Source: Zelonia costaricensis (lineage: Eukaryota > Euglenozoa > Kinetoplastea > Trypanosomatida > Trypanosomatidae). From it: a stretch of 22,577 nt of DNA. The notes beneath the pieces were generated by a model. That model was not told the origin of the DNA. It saw nothing but the letters and a program-made list of their open reading frames with translations, and ran no database searches. The stretch is taken from positions 1 through 22,577 of the forward strand of contig JASAOO010003106.1 in assembly GCA_030849075.1 (NCBI GenBank), written 5' to 3'. Shown here in pieces: positions 1 to 10,328 of the stretch (the first letter of the stretch is position 1; every line of letters starts with the position of its first letter). Position numbers and translations under genes: made by a program.

Positions 1-2422
1 GTGTGTGTCTGGGGAGGGGGCGGCTTCTGTGACTGCACTACGACTACACCGAGGGACGTGGGGAAAAGGGGGAGGGGGTCGGGGTGAGGGTGGAGGGATA
101 CGATCTGAGGAACCCGAAAACGCTACGTGACAGCTGTAGCGACCGGTTGCTGCGTGGCACGGCAATGCTGAATGCGAGTGGAATACCGGAGAGACAGTCA
201 CGGCGCAAGATCAAGGAACCCGAGACGCGACAGCAGAAGTGGGGTGGAGGGGGGGGGGAGGTTGCAGAGGTCGAGTCGCAAGAAGAGCGGTGTTTGAGAA
301 AGAGAGAGAGAGCTAAATGCGGGGGCAGAGGAAGCGGGGAAGCGTGAGAGACACTGCGTGGGTTCAGTAAGACCGAAAATACATGGCGCGGTGTTGTGTG
401 TGTGTGTGTTTGGACGTTGGTGTGCGGGGCAAACACGTGCGATGCAGCGTATGCGACGCGCACGACACGAGTGGCAAGGGGAGGGAGCGGGTGAAAGGAA
501 GGGGGTGGTGGTGGTGGTGTAGGTGCGAGTGTGGAAGATGTCCGTGAGGCACCTAACAAGGCGTACGGGCACACGAAAGCGTCCTCAGGGCGCCGCCGTC
601 TGCACCGCGTCACGGCAACACAATCAGCGTATTTGTTTGAGCGGCGCTGTGGCCCTCCCTCCGCGTTGCTACGCGAAACAGGCAACATCGTGTGCGTGAA
701 CGAAGAGGGGGAGGGGGGGGGGAAAGCGGTCCGGTGCACACGGGGTGTGCGCTTTGGTTTCTCAGAGCCGACACACCCACGCTCGCACGCAGATGTGAAC
801 AAAAAGAAAACAGGGATCAGGAGCTGCTCTTCTCATCATGTTGACCATCACGTGAAGCGGCGGGACTGCACTCCATTTAGTTTCTTCTGTGGGGGTATGG
901 TCAAGGTGTAGGGCTGAAACTGGGGCACACAAACAGCTGGCATCGCCCTCTGGAGTGGCGCTGTCAGAGGAGGGAGAGTGTGGGTGTACAGGAGGGAGGA
1001 GACGGCAGAACCCGAGTCGGGGAGGGCTGGCGGGACGTTGCTGAAGTACGCAACCAAGCGGACTCCGGCGTCTGCACGATGCTCACACGTCCGCCCCCCC
1101 AAACGCGAAAGGTCTGCAGAGCGGGAGCAGCCCGAGTGGGTCGCGCGCGCCTTGCGAAAGCTCGAACAGCCCACCCGCAGAGAACCACAAACACAGACAC
1201 ACAGACATCATCGCAACTACACGACACGCCGCATGCTGTCAGGTGCACCGAGCACGCGCTCGTGTGACATTATCGAGGGAAGCATGTGCACATCATCGTA
1301 AATGGAGGGAGAGGGGAGTGGGGGGGGAGAGAGAGAGAGACGAGATGAAGGAGGGCTTGTCAAGGCTTGGAAACGGCATCCTTACGGTCATCGAGGAGGC
1401 GCGCATCTCTACATGCAGCATGCAGTCGTACTCAAAATACACACACACACACACGCACACACACGCTAACACCTAACAAAAAAGAAAACTCACACAGGGA
1501 GGGGAGGGGAAGGGGGGGGGAGAGGAAGAGAGAAAAGAGAGGCGCGGCACTAACATGACGCAAAGACAGGTACCTTGACGCGTTGCCACCTTAAAACCCA
1601 CCACTCCCAGCACGCGACTTGTGGAGGGGACAGGGGGGGGACGGGAGCGGGGACTGGGGCGGAGTTACGGAAGTGAAAGCGACACACGTTCAACTTCGCC
1701 GATGTGATCACTTCACGATTTCCTTTTTTTCATTCCTGCCGTCTTCGCTATGTTTCTGTCTAGGCACATCAAGGCTGCACTTTCTCTCTCTCCGTCTCTG
1801 ACGTTCATCGCGGCAGCCTCTCCCTCGCCACTCCCCTTTCGTGCTCTTCAGCATCCACCGCCATCGCAGCTCCGCAGCGCTGAGGTCTTCCGCACGAACT
1901 CGCCAAATCCGCGCGCGGCGACGCAAAGATGAGGGGGTGAGGAGGAAGGAAGTGGAGTGGCGGGGGAGGAGGGAGTTCAGCGCAGCCAGGAGCGCACAGC
2001 AGGCCAAAAAAAAAAAAAAGGGAGAAGAGAAATAAGGAAGGGAAAGGCGGCGCACGTTGCAAAAGAGCGCACAGAAGATAAAACAGAGAAAAGGCGAGCA
2101 CGTGGGCGGGAAACAAACAAGTGAGAGGAGGTCGAGGAAGATACCCGTGTTGAAAACAAACAACCAGAAGAGAAAAGGGCAAACGGAGGAACGCACAAGG
2201 GACACAGACACACACTCACGCACACGCGAATTCTTCAGAAAAGGAAATCAGCTCACATGAGCACGCAGACCAGCACATGGAGAGGGAAGAGCAAGTCACG
2301 ACGACAAAAAGGGAGGGGGGAAAGAAAAAAGGCACACGGCGCATATTGGGGATGGCAAAGACGCCCGAGACCTACAACGGAAAAACAAAGGGGTCGCAGC
2401 ACCGAGACGGAGAGAGGCACAG

Positions 2423-2427
<5 letters not shown>

Positions 2428-2481
<54 letters not shown>
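2428..2481. repeat. (CA)27 dinucleotide microsatellite
   Basis: This is an uninterrupted CA array of about 54 bp and the longest perfect microsatellite in the window. It would appear as (UG)n in the minus-strand transcript. It lies roughly 2 kb beyond the stop codon of the RRM gene, in its long 3' UTR or in the intergenic region. An array of this length should vary between strains. Confidence 0.95.
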
Positions 2482-2486
<5 letters not shown>

Positions 2487-2823
2487 AGGCAGACACACGA
2501 CTGGCTGGTTCTCACGTATAGAAGGGTCAGCGCAGACCGGTCAAGTTGAGAACATCCAAAAACGCACAAAAACACACATACACACACACACACGGAATGG
2601 AAGGAGTTAATTGCTCACAAACGCAATGGGCGTGGTGGGGAGCGCCGGCGTGTCCTGTCATACTTTGCATGTGCGTACAAACGCATGGAGAGCAGGAAGT
2701 GCTACACACCAATAACAGGGGACATCGGAGGGAGAAGACGATCGTGCGAGGAAAGGGAAGAGGGAAGGGGTAAAGGGAGGCAGGCTACGTACAGTGATAA
2801 GAGGCGGAACGCGAACACACAAA

Positions 2824-2858
2824 GACACACACACACACACCTACACACACACACACAC
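2824..2858. repeat. CA-rich microsatellite (imperfect)
   Basis: Two (AC)n blocks are separated by a CT interruption. The tract belongs to the family of CA arrays scattered through the non-coding DNA. No function can be read from it. Confidence 0.85.
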
Positions 2859-4110
2859 GCATATTCCTACACGGGCGAACAGCAGACGCGCACACCGCAC
2901 AGCGGCATGCGAGAGAGGCAGAAAGCACAAAAAAAAAAAAGATGACGAGGACTGCGCGCCACTTAGGCAGGGCTCAGCAAACAACGGAATTGCACCACGA
3001 CAGAGCATTAGAAGAAGGGGGAGAGGCGAAACGCACAAACAATGACAGGGAAAGAGACAACACGATTTTTTTTTTGAGAAGGATACCGGCGACAGCAGGA
3101 CCGGTCGAAAAAAGCAGCGTGTTCTCTCCTCAGCCTCGCATTGCCCACACGACGCACTCAAGCTCCACGACGTCCACACGTTGAAGAGGCTCAGACTGAG
3201 AGGGGAGGGAGAGGGCGAGGTGGTGGTCTCAACGCCTCATCGCGGCGCAGGTTTGCAGGGGCGCAGAGGCGTGAAGAGCATCTCCGTTGCCAGTAGATGC
3301 GCATTTGGCGCCGGTTTGTTTTTTTTCGTGGCGCATCGTTTCTGGTGTAGAGAAGACAATGATTGGAACAGGACATATACCTACATATACATAGAAAAGA
3401 AAGGCGCGCATCTATGATGGGCTGAGTTTGGGGGTAGCGGACATTCTTGCATGGCTCGTGCGCGCGCGCCCACCACAGCTTCGTTGCTGCTTGAAAAAAA
3501 AAAAGGAAAGAAGGAAAACGCGCAACCCTAAAAAGAGGTGGGGAAGGGGGAAAAACAAGGAAGCGCAGTGGCGTCAGAACCTTATGCGACCAACTCCGCC
3601 TTCGACGACGGAAGCCGCCATCAGCACAAGTGGCACACACTACCACGAGTTACGGCAGTGACGAGGCGCAGCTATGGAAGGGAGGAAGAGGGAGGTGCAG
3701 TCCACCTGCCAGGCGTGCAAGTGGGAAACAATAAAAAAAAAGGCGAAGTCGGGGCAGATGGAGAACAACATGAAAGAGGCCTGTGAGGACCAATACGCGT
3801 GTTTCCCCATTACCTCCAGAGTTCTGCCATTCTTCTGTCAGTGAGCCGCCCCCATGTCTGCCACGCTTTGATATACGAATGCGCAGGCACACGAACACAT
3901 GGAGATGGCCGCACACCTGCCTTGTACACTGAAGTGCGGAAGGAGGTTGGCGATTGTGTATGTGTGTGTGGGTTTGTTGGAGAAAGGGGGGGGGGTAACG
4001 GAAAAGGCACAAAAAAACTCACGGCAGAGCAACTCGCAACCAACCATTCTCGCACAGCAAACACAAATATGGGGAGAAGGCGCGGACACGAGCACAACAC
4101 ACAGATACAG

Positions 4111-4171
4111 ACACACACACACACGTGCGGGGAAAAAAAGAATAGTCAGAGCACACATACACACACACACA
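4111..4171. repeat. Two (AC)n blocks, at 4111-4124 and 4160-4171
   Basis: Two short AC arrays are separated by a purine-rich spacer. They lie 140-200 bp from a (TG)n run at 3961-3970 on the same strand. The blocks are therefore inverted relative to that run and could pair with it in RNA. Confidence 0.8.
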
Positions 4172-4419
4172 GGAAGATAAAACGAAGACACTGAAGAAAG
4201 AAGAGGAAAAAAAAGCGACGAAACGAATCGTAGACGGTAACGATCGCGTAGTGGAAGAGAAACGAATGACTGAACGCTCTGGTGAAGCAACGGCGGCGGC
4301 GGCGGCGTGATGATGGGTGGGTGGGGGGCGGGGGCCGGAGCGGCAGTGAGGGAAGAAGGGGAAGTGAGATGGGCAAGGGGGAGAAAAGAAAGCAAAACAG
4401 AAGGAGGTGCTCATAGAAG

Positions 4420-4482
4420 CACACACACACCCACACACACACACCCACCCACCCAGCCACACACACACACACACGTACACAC
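4420..4482. repeat. Imperfect CA / CCCA repeat tract
   Basis: This is a mixed array of CACA and CCACC units starting only about 30 bp beyond the stop codon of the RRM gene. It is therefore almost certainly transcribed as the first part of that gene's 3' UTR, where it appears as UG/UGGG-type repeats. Such U/G-rich elements can bind RNA-binding proteins; a regulatory role is inference only. Confidence 0.8.
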
Positions 4483-4509
4483 GAGGAGATCACGAGGGAG
4501 GGCTGGCCC

Positions 4510-6250
4510 TCAAGGTTTTTTCTTCTTATTCTTCTGCTCTTTGGCGAGAAAGGGGATCGGATTCTCCGGTTTCGTGGCGTGCAGCTTCTCCGCATGCCGC
4601 ATGCCAAAGGTGGAGATGAGCCCGGTCTGCTGCCCGTAGCTGACTTGCAGGTACTTGGACTCGTCGTCGTTGTCGGGGTCATCGTCCTTGGCGTTGTAGC
4701 GGCCGTGCAGCGCCATGATGGCCGTGTCCGCTTCCAGCGTGCTGGCGTATGTCACAAAGGCCGAGCCGCCCACCTTGCGCTGCGCCGCCGTAGCCCCACC
4801 ACCGCCACCGCCCCCGCCGCGCCGGCCGCCCTTTCCCTTGTCCTTCAGCACCACGACGCTGAGCGGCTTCCCGTAGCAGCCGAAGACCTGCGACACGTCG
4901 GCCTCCGTTGCCTCGTAGTTCAGCTGGCCCACGAAAAGGACGGCACGGTCGCGGTTGCGGCGCGCAATGCCGCGGCCCTGCGACGCCGCCGGCGACGGTG
5001 GTGGCGATGGAGGGGCGTTGAGGGGCTGCAGAGCGCCCTGCGGCGGCCCCGCGGCGGCAGCGATAAGCTGCGCGTCGTGGCATGGGCGAGCTGAGTTGAG
5101 GGAGAAGGGGAGCACGAGGTGCTGATGCTGCATCGGCAGTAGCGGCTGCTGCTGCGGCTGCGATGGAACCTGCGCCCAGCTGTTGTGCTCGCTGTAGCCG
5201 CTCAGCTCTGCCGTGGTGCCGCTGCTCCAGGCCACTCCCAGCGCTACTGCTGCTGCTGCTGCTGCTGCTTGTGCGGCGGCGCTCGAGTTGACGGGCGTGG
5301 CCGAGTTCACGCCGCTCATCATCGACGCGGGCGAGCGGGTGATGAAGTGGCTGATGGGGCCATCCTGGCCAACAAGCTGGGCGAACCAGGGCTGGTTCTC
5401 CATCGGCAGCTGCGCTTGTTGTTGTTGCTGTTGCTGCTGCTGCGCCGCGGGCAATGGCCGTGAGAGAGCGATCATGGACACATACGAGTGCTCTGGACTT
5501 GTGCCGATACTGCCGCTGTTGCTGCCCGGCGTCGCCTCGACGTAGTAGGTCGTGCCAGCTGAGCCGAGGCCGAGGGGACTGGTCAGGCACTGGAGGGCAG
5601 CGTGTGCGCCGTCACCGGCTGCGCTGCCGTGGCCTTGCGGTGGCGCCTGCTGCTGCTGCTGTTGCTGTTGCTGCTGTTGCTCCAGGATCGCCGCGGTGTC
5701 GCGGTTCACGTTTGTGTGACCAATCAGGATAGGCTGCATTGCGGGTCGCGGGGCGGCGGAGGACGACGGCGCACGGCTTGAGGTGGGCGGTTGCGGTACC
5801 ACGACGCGAGAATGCGGGTCGACGCTGCTGGGCCACGCCATGCTCGCCGCTCCTGTTGTTGCGGAGGCCGCTGTCGCCGTGGACGGTGCAGGCCGCGCAC
5901 TGGACCCCGCGAGGGCGCCGGCTGCTGGTGGAGTGGACACGGCGCTGGGGGGTGCGAAGTACGTGGGCATGGTTGGCGACGTCAGCGACGCGGCCGTCGC
6001 TGCCACCGCAGCCGCTGCGGTGGCAGAGAAGGTGCTGCTGGCTATGGGGGAGCGGAGGGACGACGAAGAAAAGGTCGAGCCGGGCCCTGCCGGCACGGGA
6101 ATTGACCATGCGAGGGTGGTCGTAGTGATGGATGGCCGCCGCTGCTGCTCCTGCAGCTGCGGATGCTGCTGCTGTGGAGGTGGCGGCGGCGCGGTGTGGG
6201 TGTAGACCTGGGCTGCAGCGTAGAGGCTGTGCTGACTGTTGCTGTCGTAG

Positions 6251-6282
<32 letters not shown>

Positions 6283-6924
6283 GGCATGGGACAGGGGGAA
6301 TGCCTGATCGCCGTCCACAGCACCACCGCCGCCGCCACCGGTGCCCGGGTCCGCGAGAGTGCAGTCGAAGTTGTCGATACTTGCCGTCACGAGCTCGCCA
6401 GACATGTACACCGGCGACGTCGCGAGCAACGGCGAGGCGGCTGCATACAGGCCCTGTGCGGAGCTGCTCTCGTACACCGTGTACGGCGGCGTGTACGGGG
6501 TGTGCGGTGCCGACGTGTGTGGGTGCGAGGCCGCGCAGTGCCCCGGCTGCGCCGCAGCTTCATCTCGACTGCGGGCGGCGCTGTCACCGTGACCGCCGGC
6601 GGAGGCTGGGGCCGCCGAGGCGGTGCGCGAGCCGACGCCGGTGCTGGGCGAGGGGCTCGTCACCGGAAGGGTGCCGTAGAACTGCGACAGCGTCGCCCAG
6701 CGCTGCGATGCCTCGGAGGTAGATGCTGCCGCCGCCGCAGCGGCCGGTGGGAGGGCTGCGACGTGCCCGGCGGTGGCTGAGGCGAGGGACTGCGGCCGAA
6801 CGTGCGACGCAAGCGGTGGCGGGGGGCGTTGGGCAGGGCGGCGCTGCCCGCCCTCTGCCGTCGCGTCCGGTGGCAGCGGTGAGGACTGGCCCCGCGGCCC
6901 GCCTGCGGCGAAGGGGTCGCTCAT
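4510..6924 (-). CDS. RRM-type RNA-binding protein with long Gln/Ala/Pro-rich region
   Basis: This 804-residue protein begins at the ATG at 6924 and ends at TGA at 4510. The only recognisable fold is one RRM at about residues 661-763. It has an RNP2 motif LFVGQL at 663-668 and an RNP1-type motif GSAFVTYA at 720-727, and it closes with KYLQVSYG. The pattern resembles CELF/Bruno-like RRMs. The loop between beta-2 and beta-3 carries a basic glycine insert with eight Gly at 703-710. Residues 1-655 are low complexity: Gln runs at 215-224, 416-426 and 495-503, an Ala run at 553-559, and many Pro and Ser. The C-terminus is lysine-rich (KNKKKKP). This layout suggests a cytoplasmic or granule-associated mRNA-binding regulator; trypanosomatids control expression mainly after transcription. 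The targets and the precise orthologue are unknown. The gene lies alone, 8 kb downstream of the transporter array. Confidence 0.92.
5248..5268 (-). repeat. In-frame GCA triplet run coding for Ala7
   Basis: Seven consecutive GCA codons give Ala 553-559 of the RRM protein. The DNA unit is the same CTG/CAG triplet that codes for glutamine elsewhere in the gene, but here it is read one base out of phase. Such tracts usually vary in length between strains. Confidence 0.9.
5416..5442 (-). repeat. Gln9 tract (mixed CAG/CAA)
   Basis: Nine glutamine codons, CAG and CAA mixed, code for residues 495-503 of the RRM protein. The CAA interruptions should limit slippage compared with a pure CAG run. Confidence 0.92.
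5647..5679 (-). repeat. Gln11 tract (mixed CAG/CAA)
   Basis: Eleven glutamine codons code for residues 416-426 of the RRM protein. This is the longest Gln run in the protein. Five CAG codons in a row lie at its C-terminal end, and CAA interruptions at the other end. Confidence 0.92.
6253..6282 (-). repeat. Gln10 tract (alternating CAG/CAA)
   Basis: Ten glutamine codons code for residues 215-224 of the RRM protein. CAG and CAA alternate almost regularly, making a hexanucleotide repeat. It could expand or contract in units of two glutamines. Confidence 0.92.
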
Positions 6925-7099
6925 GTCTCGCTACGGTGTCGTGCTCCCGCGTGTGGAGAGGCACACGGTGCGTGGACGGGATGGAAGGCGGCGGGGTGGG
7001 GTGGGGAAGAGGGAGGCGGTGCCGGTGCACGAAGCGAGAGGAGCTCGTTGCAGCCTCACCGGAGTGGAGGGAGAGCGCGTGGCAGCTCTTGACGGATGG

Positions 7100-7165
7100 C
7101 TTCACGACGTTGCACAGGGAAGAGGAGAAGGGGACAAGGGCAGGGAGGACGGGGGGGGTGCAGGG
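7100..7165 (-). promoter_or_regulatory. Candidate trans-splice acceptor for the RRM gene
   Basis: On the minus strand a long pyrimidine tract (7112-7165) is followed by the first AG at 7101-7100. Use of this site would give a 5' UTR of about 175 nt. A second pyrimidine-rich stretch nearer the start (about 6985-7020), with an AG at 6945-6944, is an alternative that would leave about 20 nt. The choice rests on pattern only. Confidence 0.4.
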
Positions 7166-7210
7166 CGCAGACGCTGTGAGAACAGGGAGAGTCGAGGAGC
7201 AAAAGGAATG

Positions 7211-7235
7211 ACACACACACACACACACACACACA
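7211..7235. repeat. (AC)12 microsatellite
   Basis: This is a perfect AC array of about 25 bp, roughly 290 bp upstream of the start codon of the RRM gene. It may fall in its 5' UTR or just above the splice acceptor. Confidence 0.9.
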
Positions 7236-7565
7236 GGGGTGCCAAGCGGAGATATAGACTTGGCAGGAGAGTGGCGACGAAGAGTCGAGAAGAACCAGAA
7301 AAGGATGTGGGGGAGGAGAGAAGACGACAAGGGAAAGAGGGGGGAGGGGGGCAAAGAGAAGGGCACGCAGATCAGGGGCGTGCTACACAGTGAACGAGGA
7401 GTTGAGGAATACAAAAGACAAACACAAGGCGAAGGACGGAGGGAATCACAAAACACACAAACAAAGGAAACGCCACGTTTAGTCGGGGGGGGCACACGTG
7501 CAGGGCGCTGAGGAAATGCGAGAGAGGCAAAAGAGAGAGAAGAGAGGCGGCGGCGGTGTCGGTGC

Positions 7566-7614
7566 GGGGGGGGGGGAGGGCGGCGGCCTGCGATCGCGGT
7601 GGGGGGGGGAGGGG
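7566..7614 (+). other. G-run cluster, possible G-quadruplex
   Basis: G-runs of 11, 3, 9 and 4 bases occur within about 50 bp on the plus strand, which is the template strand for the minus-strand polycistron. The pattern fits a G-quadruplex-forming sequence. Folding has not been computed. Confidence 0.5.
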
Positions 7615-8871
7615 ACCGGATGAGTTGCAAGTAGATGGAGGGACACGAAACGAAGGGAGGAGGAAGGACGAGAAGGGAGGATGAGAGGAGAGGAGAGGAA
7701 GGAGGGGGGGGGGCGAGGTGGAATGATCACACCGGATTTCGGACGGCACTGGGCCGGAACTCAGAGAAAACAACAACGACAGACGACAAAAAAGGGAAGG
7801 AAGAGGAAGGCGTTGCCACAACAGCGACGACAGTGATGGCAGCGGGAAAACGAGAATTGAAAGAGCGCACAGAGAAATAAAAGGGAAAGAGAGACCAGGG
7901 AAAGCACCTAAAGAAGAAGAAAAAAAGAAAGGAGAACACCACACAACGAAAAGACGGCACGCGGCGTGATGGCGGGCGGGGAAAACGGAGGGGCTAACGG
8001 GGAAGGATGAACACCTATGGGAGATGAATAGGGAAGAGGGACGGAGTTTAAATGGGAGGAGGAGACGTCGAGTGTGCGATGCCGGCGATTGGGAGAAGGG
8101 GGGGGTTGGTGGAAGGCAATCGCAGAAACAGCGCACACACACACACACAAAGATGCACAATTGCAGACTCGCGAAAGAACGGGAGGGGGTGGGTGGGAGG
8201 AAGGCCACGACGGAAAGGGCCTTTTCTCAGAGTGACGCGCTGCCCCGGCTCACAAGACGCGCACACACACACAAACACACACTCACGCAGCGCAGACTTG
8301 GCTCTGTCACCGCAGGAGAAGGAGGAAGAAAACAGCAAAAAAGAGTGTGGAGGCGCGGGAGTGAGACGCTCGTGGATACGCACTCTCAGATTCCACGTAT
8401 TCTGTAAATGGAGGGGGAGGAGCGAGGGGAGGAATGGGTAGGAGGACAGCTCGGCTGCAAACACATACAGAGGTTGCCACACACAGACACACAGACACAC
8501 ACACACTCGACGTTAAAGCCAACACACAAACGCACAAAGACACACGCACAGAGGACCACGACGGATCAAACAAACAAACAAAGAAGAACGAGAAGAAAGG
8601 AGCGCAACGCTATGAGAGGAGTCGAGGGGCGGTAGGTGGAAGAGGAAACGACAACAGCAACAACTGCGTACAGGCGAGGAAAAGCGAGTGAGAGAAGGAC
8701 AGCGAGTAGGCAGCTTGGTGTAATACAAAAAAAATGAAAGCGCACGCGAGGACTGGCGGGGACGAGGCAAAGAAAACACACAATTTAAGAGAGACCGCGC
8801 AGGAAGCGGGACGAGAGGGAGAGACGCACGTGCACAGACAGGGACGAAGACGCGTTGACGCACCACAATAG

Positions 8872-8872
8872 G

Positions 8873-8903
<31 letters not shown>

Positions 8904-8920
8904 ACCCACACACACACACG
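8872..8920. repeat. CA-rich microsatellite (about 49 bp)
   Basis: A long CA array is interrupted by two CCCA units. It sits inside the 8 kb gene-poor interval. Confidence 0.9.
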
Positions 8921-9350
8921 AGGAGGAAAGTCGCAGCTAGAACCCAACAAAGAAGAAGTTCCACACACAACTTCACCAATACAAACACGCGCGAAAAAGA
9001 AAAGGAAACAGAACAGACCTCGTCGAGACGGCGACAAGAGGAGGAGGAGAAGGGGGAAGGAGCAGAACAGAGTCGAGGCAGGGATGCGGGGGTGGGGGGA
9101 GTCAGGACAACGTCAAGGGCGGCAAGCATACGCAGACACCGTTGCACACGCCAGAGATGCGAGGAGGGAAAGGGCGAGGGTGGGAAGAGTAGCAGCAGCC
9201 AAACGAAAAAAAAAAACAGACCAGAAAAAAGGAAGGTCTAGGAGAGGTCAACGTTGAAGATGGCAAATCGAAGCAGGACGACGACAGAGATGGAGTGAGG
9301 GAAAGAGAGGTGAGCAACGGAAGAAGAGGAGGAGCGAAGAAGTGAAGAGG

Positions 9351-9445
9351 CGGGGGGGGGGCGTTGTGGCGTTGGGAAGGGGAAGAGAAAGGAATACGCA
9401 AGGGGGGGGGACGAGAAAAAGGAAGGGAGGAGGAGGGGGGGGGGA
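9351..9445 (+). other. Second G-run cluster, possible G-quadruplex
   Basis: Three runs of about ten G's and several runs of three or four G's fall within 95 bp of the plus strand, separated by short purine-rich spacers. As at 7566-7614, the G-rich strand is the presumed template. Assembly or sequencing length errors are likely in such runs. Confidence 0.45.
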
Positions 9446-10292
9446 GAAGAGCTGCCGAGGGCTGTGCGGCTCGGGTGGCACAGCCGTCGGGGAGCAGGAG
9501 AGAGTGAGAGAGAGGAGGCAGGGAGGTGCGTTGCAAGGCAAAGGCAAGACGGCGAGGCAAAGACGAGAAAAGGAAGAGGCACAAGCGAAAGTGGCAGGGG
9601 CTCAGGCGCAGCCGGGCCCCAGCGAGAGCGAAACCCCAAAACAACAGAAAAAAAGAGAGACGCAAAGAGGCGAGCAAAACGCCACAGGCCGCTGTCTGCC
9701 GGCTTCTATATTTCTGTTTTTGTTTTGCTGGAATGTGTCAGAGGGGGATGGGAAGAAGAGAAGGATGGTAAGAAGAGCGGAGTCTGCGGCACAAACAGAG
9801 AGAAAGAGAGGAGGGCGAGATATAGACCGGGTAGTAGAGGTGCGAGGAGGCAGAACAGCGAGGATGGGGGAGAGAGGGGGAGGTGGGAGGTGGGGGTCGC
9901 GAACCGGGCCCACACTCTCGGGGGACAGAAAAACAAAAGGAGCGAAACCTGGCTAGGTAAAAGGCAGAGACACAAAAAACACACAAACACACACACACTA
10001 CGGACGGGAGGCGCCAGAGTCGTGAAAGCAGTGCAGTGGGTGATACACCCCGGTGGGAAAGACGGCGTTTCTATTTCTCTTTTCCCTTTCTTCTGCTGCT
10101 GTTGCGAAGGCGGGCCGCGTTGCTGTTGCTCGAGGGGGGGGGCGCCGCGTGGAGAGCTGCGTCAACTTGGTGTATAGACGAAGACGGCTCTTTACCCACA
10201 CTCTACACGACTTTGCCCGTGCTTCGATTCGCGAACGCGACGCGGGGGGGGCGGTAGGGGCGTAAGGTGGGGCACGATGGGTAGTGCGGGGC

Positions 10293-10328
10293 AGGCGTTT
10301 GGAGCTGCACCTCGGTGCGCAGACGCCT
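10293..10328. other. Stem-loop candidate in the gene-poor interval
   Basis: Perfect outer arms AGGCGT and ACGCCT enclose an inner stem CTG-CACC / GGTG-CAG, with a two-base loop and small internal bulges. It lies in an island of ordinary complexity (10020-10340). It may be a structured element in the untranslated RNA or chance. Confidence 0.3.

Larger units (their letters stand above)
1..4509. other. Non-coding region downstream of the RRM gene (3' UTR plus intergenic)
   Basis: I find no convincing gene in these 4.5 kb on either strand. The open frames are translations of low-complexity DNA (runs of Pro, Ser, Leu, Cys-Val or Thr-His), and several begin only at GTG or TTG. The plus strand is rich in G, A and CA repeats, so a minus-strand transcript would be C/U- and GU-rich, as in trypanosomatid UTRs. 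The RRM gene ends at 4510, so the right part is probably its 3' UTR. Two short stretches differ in composition: 1690-1870, where the plus strand becomes pyrimidine-rich, and 3230-3420, which is of mixed complexity. Neither contains a recognisable product. The next gene of the polycistron should lie beyond the left edge. Confidence 0.75.

Noticed and set aside
2253..2593. Cys-Val and Thr-His repeat proteins over the CA array
   Set aside because: These are translations of the dinucleotide microsatellite in different frames, with no coding evidence.
4679..5590. Second minus-strand frame of about 300 codons inside the RRM gene
   Set aside because: It overlaps the RRM gene in another phase. The Arg/Ala/Gly-rich translation is what GC-rich triplet repeats give out of frame, and the RRM frame has clear RNP motifs.
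7372..8208. Minus-strand open frame of 278 codons
   Set aside because: It consists of Pro/Ser/Leu/Cys-Val runs generated by CT- and GT-rich DNA, with no recognisable domain.
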